DNA from: JBBQNY01 sp038255255
GTDB lineage: Bacteria; Pseudomonadota; Gammaproteobacteria; Xanthomonadales; Ahniellaceae
Assembly (NCBI GenBank): GCA_038255255.1
Contig: JBBSLL010000048.1
Location: 1-14,920, forward strand
DNA: 14,920 nt
Reading direction: 5' to 3'
In this document: positions 12,912 to 14,920 of the stretch, one piece after another
Layout of the letters: every line of letters starts with the position of its first letter
Numbering within the stretch: position 1 is the stretch's first letter
Position numbers and translations under genes: made by a program
Notes under the pieces: model-generated
The model's input: the letters and a program-made list of their open reading frames with translations, nothing else
Databases searched by the model: none
What the model was told of the DNA's origin: nothing

Positions 12912-13882
12912 CCGGCCTGGTGCCCGTCTATGCTTTGCTCGGCGGCTTCATGCTGTTCGCCGCAGTGTCCAACCTGCGCCGCGCGGAAAAAGGTTCAAAC
13001 TACAGCGCCGCATTCTGGGGTCTGCTGGGCAGCATCACGCTGCTGGCCGACTGGTTGCCTGCCATCGCCACGGGCGCCGCGGTGGTGGCGGCCGCAGTAC
13101 TTGCGGCCAGCGGACGCATGCGGGATGTGCGCCGCGCCGAGGAGCCGCTTACGGTCAACGCGCCAGGCGCGTCGCTCTCCGACATGGGCAGCGCGTTCGG
13201 CAATCGCATCTTCGTGCCGGCGTTGCTGATCCCGGCGATCACGGTTGCCGCGGTGCTCGCGTTCAAGGCGGCAGAGCGCGGTGGCAACCCGCTGGCGACC
13301 GCGCAACACGCCACGCTGCTGGCGCTCGCACTGGCCTGTCTCGTCGCAACCATCGTCGCCTGTGCAATGACGCGTGAGCCGGCGGCCACTCCACTTCGCG
13401 AAGGCAGCCGCCTGCTGGACGCGATCGGCTGGGCGGCGATCCTGCCATTGCTGCTCGCCATGTTGGGGTCGGTGTTCGGCGAGGCGGGCGTGGGCGAGAT
13501 CGTCGCCGAGCTCATGCGCGCCTGGGTTCCGACGGACAGTCGTTTCGCCTGCGTCCTGGCCTATGCGCTCGGGATGGCCCTTTTCACCATGCTGATGGGC
13601 AATGCCTTCGCTGCATTCCCCGTCATCACGGCGGGAATCGGCTTGCCGCTGCTGGTGCAACAGCACGGCGCCGAAGCCGCTTCGCTGGCGGCGATCGGCA
13701 TGTTGTCGGGCTATTGCGGCACTCTCCTGACGCCCATGGCCGCGAACTACAACCTGGTGCCGGCGGCCCTGCTCGAACTCCCCGACCGCAATGCGGTGAT
13801 ACGCGCGCAGGTCGCGACGGCATTGCCACTGCTCGCGTGCAACGTCGCCCTGATGTACTGGATTCCGTTCCGCGGCGCGTAA
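12908..13882 (+). CDS. DUF979 membrane protein, probable 5-oxoproline transporter subunit
   Basis: The 324-residue polytopic protein belongs to DUF979, the usual partner of DUF969. About eight or nine hydrophobic helices are visible, starting with GLVPVYALLGGFMLFAAVSNL. Family-like segments are SDMGSAFGNRIFVPALLIPAITV at about 95-117, LAYALGMALFTMLMGNAFAAFPVITAGIGLPLLV at about 218-251, and AAIGMLSGYCGTLLTPMAANYNLVPAALLEL near 264-294. The polar Asn, Gly and Pro residues within helices resemble re-entrant substrate sites of ion-transporter-type carriers. GTG 12908 overlaps the DUF969 stop by 4 nt, so the two proteins are made together, fitting a heteromeric transporter. It is the last gene of the operon. 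Only 25 bp separate its TAA from the stop of the converging gene, and no intrinsic terminator is visible there. Confidence 0.88.
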   Translation: MTGLVPVYALLGGFMLFAAVSNLRRAEKGSNYSAAFWGLLGSITLLADWLPAIATGAAVVAAAVLAASGRMRDVRRAEEPLTVNAPGASLSDMGSAFGNRIFVPALLIPAITVAAVLAFKAAERGGNPLATAQHATLLALALACLVATIVACAMTREPAATPLREGSRLLDAIGWAAILPLLLAMLGSVFGEAGVGEIVAELMRAWVPTDSRFACVLAYALGMALFTMLMGNAFAAFPVITAGIGLPLLVQQHGAEAASLAAIGMLSGYCGTLLTPMAANYNLVPAALLELPDRNAVIRAQVATALPLLACNVALMYWIPFRGA

Positions 13883-13907
13883 ATGCGCTGCCCGCGGAGG
13901 CGGCTCG

Positions 13908-14354
13908 CTACGGATTCCTGCGGCGTCGCGGCGCCATGGCAAAAGCGGCGAGGAACGCGATTGCGGCAAGCAGACCCGCCCAATCAAGCGCGCCGGCGCG
14001 CTGCCGCGCCAGGGCGAGTGCGAGCCCGGGACCCATCTCGCGCAGGGTGCGCAGGAAATCCAGTCCCAACTCGCGGCTGACGACAGCGGCCGAGCCGAGA
14101 TACTGGGCGTACGCCGCGGCAAGCAGAAGCAACAGCGCATTCGGCACGAGCATGCGCTTTCGCGACCGCTCGGCATTTGCGATGAAGCCGAGCTGCGACG
14201 GTGCGTTGGCAATGAGAAGCGCCGCGGGCAGAGCCATCCACCCGGCCGGCGTGTCGCTCCACTGGGTGACGACGCCCCACACGCTGCCCGATGCGAGCGC
14301 CACCATCAGGGCCAGCGGTCCAGCAGTGGCCGCATCATGTCTTGGGACTCGCAT
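13908..14354 (-). CDS. Small predicted membrane protein, unrecognised
   Basis: The frame encodes 148 residues with four likely membrane helices, at about 12-31, 36-52, 69-87 and 123-142, and a strongly basic end (PRRRRNP). A polar segment between helices 2 and 3 carries SQLGFIANAERSRKRM, and a longer soluble loop lies between helices 3 and 4. I recognise no family. The composition (alanine- and leucine-rich helices, basic cytoplasmic ends) and the third-position GC typical of its neighbours support real coding. ATG 14354 has no clear ribosome-binding site; an internal ATG giving MVALASGS (residue 17) is an alternative. It converges on the 5-oxoproline operon and is divergent from the sufT-like gene, so it is probably a single-gene unit. 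Confidence 0.6.
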   Translation of the reverse strand: MRVPRHDAATAGPLALMVALASGSVWGVVTQWSDTPAGWMALPAALLIANAPSQLGFIANAERSRKRMLVPNALLLLLAAAYAQYLGSAAVVSRELGLDFLRTLREMGPGLALALARQRAGALDWAGLLAAIAFLAAFAMAPRRRRNP

Positions 14355-14463
14355 CGCTTAAAGCATATCGGGCCGGCGTGAGGGAAAAGCATGCGCGCCG
14401 CGCACTTGGCGCGCGCCTCGTCGCCTCCATCTACACTGCAGGCCTGCCGCAGGGATTTCTTTC

Positions 14464-14920
14464 GTGCATTACTCGCGCCACAGCGAACCCGTTGTCTTCG
14501 AGCGCGACTGCGCCGCCGTGCTCGTGCCGGCGGGCGACGTGGTCACGCTGCCGGCCGGGCAGACCGGGTACATAACCCAGGCGCTCGGTGGCAGCTTCAC
14601 GGTGTTCGTCGAGGGCAACCTGTTCCGCATCAGCGGACACGACGCCGATGCCATCGGCAAGGAACCGCTCGTCCTGCCCGAGCTTCCCGCCGATGCCAGC
14701 GACGCCGATGTCGAAAGACTGGTGTGGTCCCAGTTGCGGACGTGTTTCGATCCCGAGATTCCGATCAACATCGTGGAACTCGGACTCGTGTACACCTGCG
14801 ACCTCGGGCGCCGCGAAGACGGCGAGCGCAAGGTCATGGTGACGATGACGCTGACCGCGCCCGGATGTGGCATGGGCGATGTCCTCGTCGAGGACGTGCG
14901 CAGCAAACTCGAGCTGGTGC
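14464..14920 (+). CDS. sufT: SufT-like Fe-S cluster assembly protein (5' part, runs off the right edge)
   Basis: The visible 152 codons match the long SufT family, involved in maturation of iron-sulfur proteins in bacteria and containing a MIP18/DUF59 domain. The N-terminal 75 residues form the family-specific module, with VVFERDCAAVLVPAGDVVTLPAGQTGYITQALGGSFTVFVEGNLFRI at about 10-56. The DUF59 domain follows, with LRTCFDPEIPINIVELGLVY at 91-110, then VMVTMTLTAPGCGMGDVLVEDV at 124-145. Cys135 is the conserved domain cysteine. GTG 14464 is chosen because an AGGGA element lies about 9 nt upstream and the family N-terminus begins here; no in-frame ATG precedes it. In many genomes sufT sits at the end of the sufBCDSU operon, but here the upstream neighbour is divergent, so it starts its own transcript. 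The last 30 or so residues lie outside the window. Confidence 0.93.
   Translation, partial: MHYSRHSEPVVFERDCAAVLVPAGDVVTLPAGQTGYITQALGGSFTVFVEGNLFRISGHDADAIGKEPLVLPELPADASDADVERLVWSQLRTCFDPEIPINIVELGLVYTCDLGRREDGERKVMVTMTLTAPGCGMGDVLVEDVRSKLELV

Noticed and set aside
13883..13907. Bidirectional terminator between the DUF979 gene and the converging membrane gene
   Set aside because: The gap is only 25 bp and shows no strong stem followed by a U-tract.
14406..14437. TTGGCG with TACACT as a promoter for the sufT-like gene
   Set aside because: The spacer would be 20 bp and both boxes are poor matches, so support is too weak to list.

Overview
The window is GC-rich chromosomal DNA that looks gammaproteobacterial. 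Lysobacterales (Xanthomonadales) is the best guess. The pointers are two inverted pairs of small hairpin repeats headed by GTAG, the layout of the REP elements described in Stenotrophomonas and relatives, plus another hairpin repeat next to pxpB and a gene set common in that order. The placement is an inference: no rRNA or other firm phylogenetic marker lies in the window. No stretch of 300 bases or more lacks a gene. I see no tRNA, CRISPR array, insertion sequence or prophage.

Left part (1-3803, minus strand). Four genes point leftward: a YdjA-like nitroreductase, a stand-alone 5'-3' exonuclease of the FEN/PolA N-domain type, a signal-peptide-bearing agmatine deiminase/peptidylarginine deiminase family protein, and recQ, whose 3' part lies outside the window. 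The nitroreductase and exonuclease genes are 31 bp apart. The deiminase has its own candidate -10 box. A GTAG-type REP pair separates the deiminase from recQ.

Middle (4056-9530, plus strand). A 772-codon DUF1631 gene starts behind a Shine-Dalgarno sequence that can fold into a small hairpin. It is followed by a proton-translocating transhydrogenase in the three-subunit form, pntAA-pntAB-pntB. A second GTAG REP pair sits inside this operon between pntAA and pntAB.

Right part (9531-13882, plus strand). Two tandem copies of a hairpin-rich repeat lie between pntB and pxpB, and the end of the second copy supplies the pxpB ribosome-binding site. Then come pxpB, pxpC and pxpA (ATP-dependent 5-oxoprolinase) and two membrane genes, DUF969 and DUF979, regarded as a split 5-oxoproline transporter. 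Apart from a 76-bp gap before pxpA, the genes overlap by 4 nt. Together they form a compact module for taking up 5-oxoproline (pyroglutamate) and opening it to glutamate.

Right edge. A small unrecognised membrane protein gene on the minus strand converges on the operon. Divergent from it is a sufT-like gene (Fe-S cluster assembly, DUF59/MIP18 domain) that runs off the window. Most of the window is conventional metabolism and DNA maintenance. The points worth a second look are the repeats placed at regulatory positions, the 5-oxoproline uptake/hydrolysis module, the secreted deiminase and the uncharacterised DUF1631 and membrane proteins.
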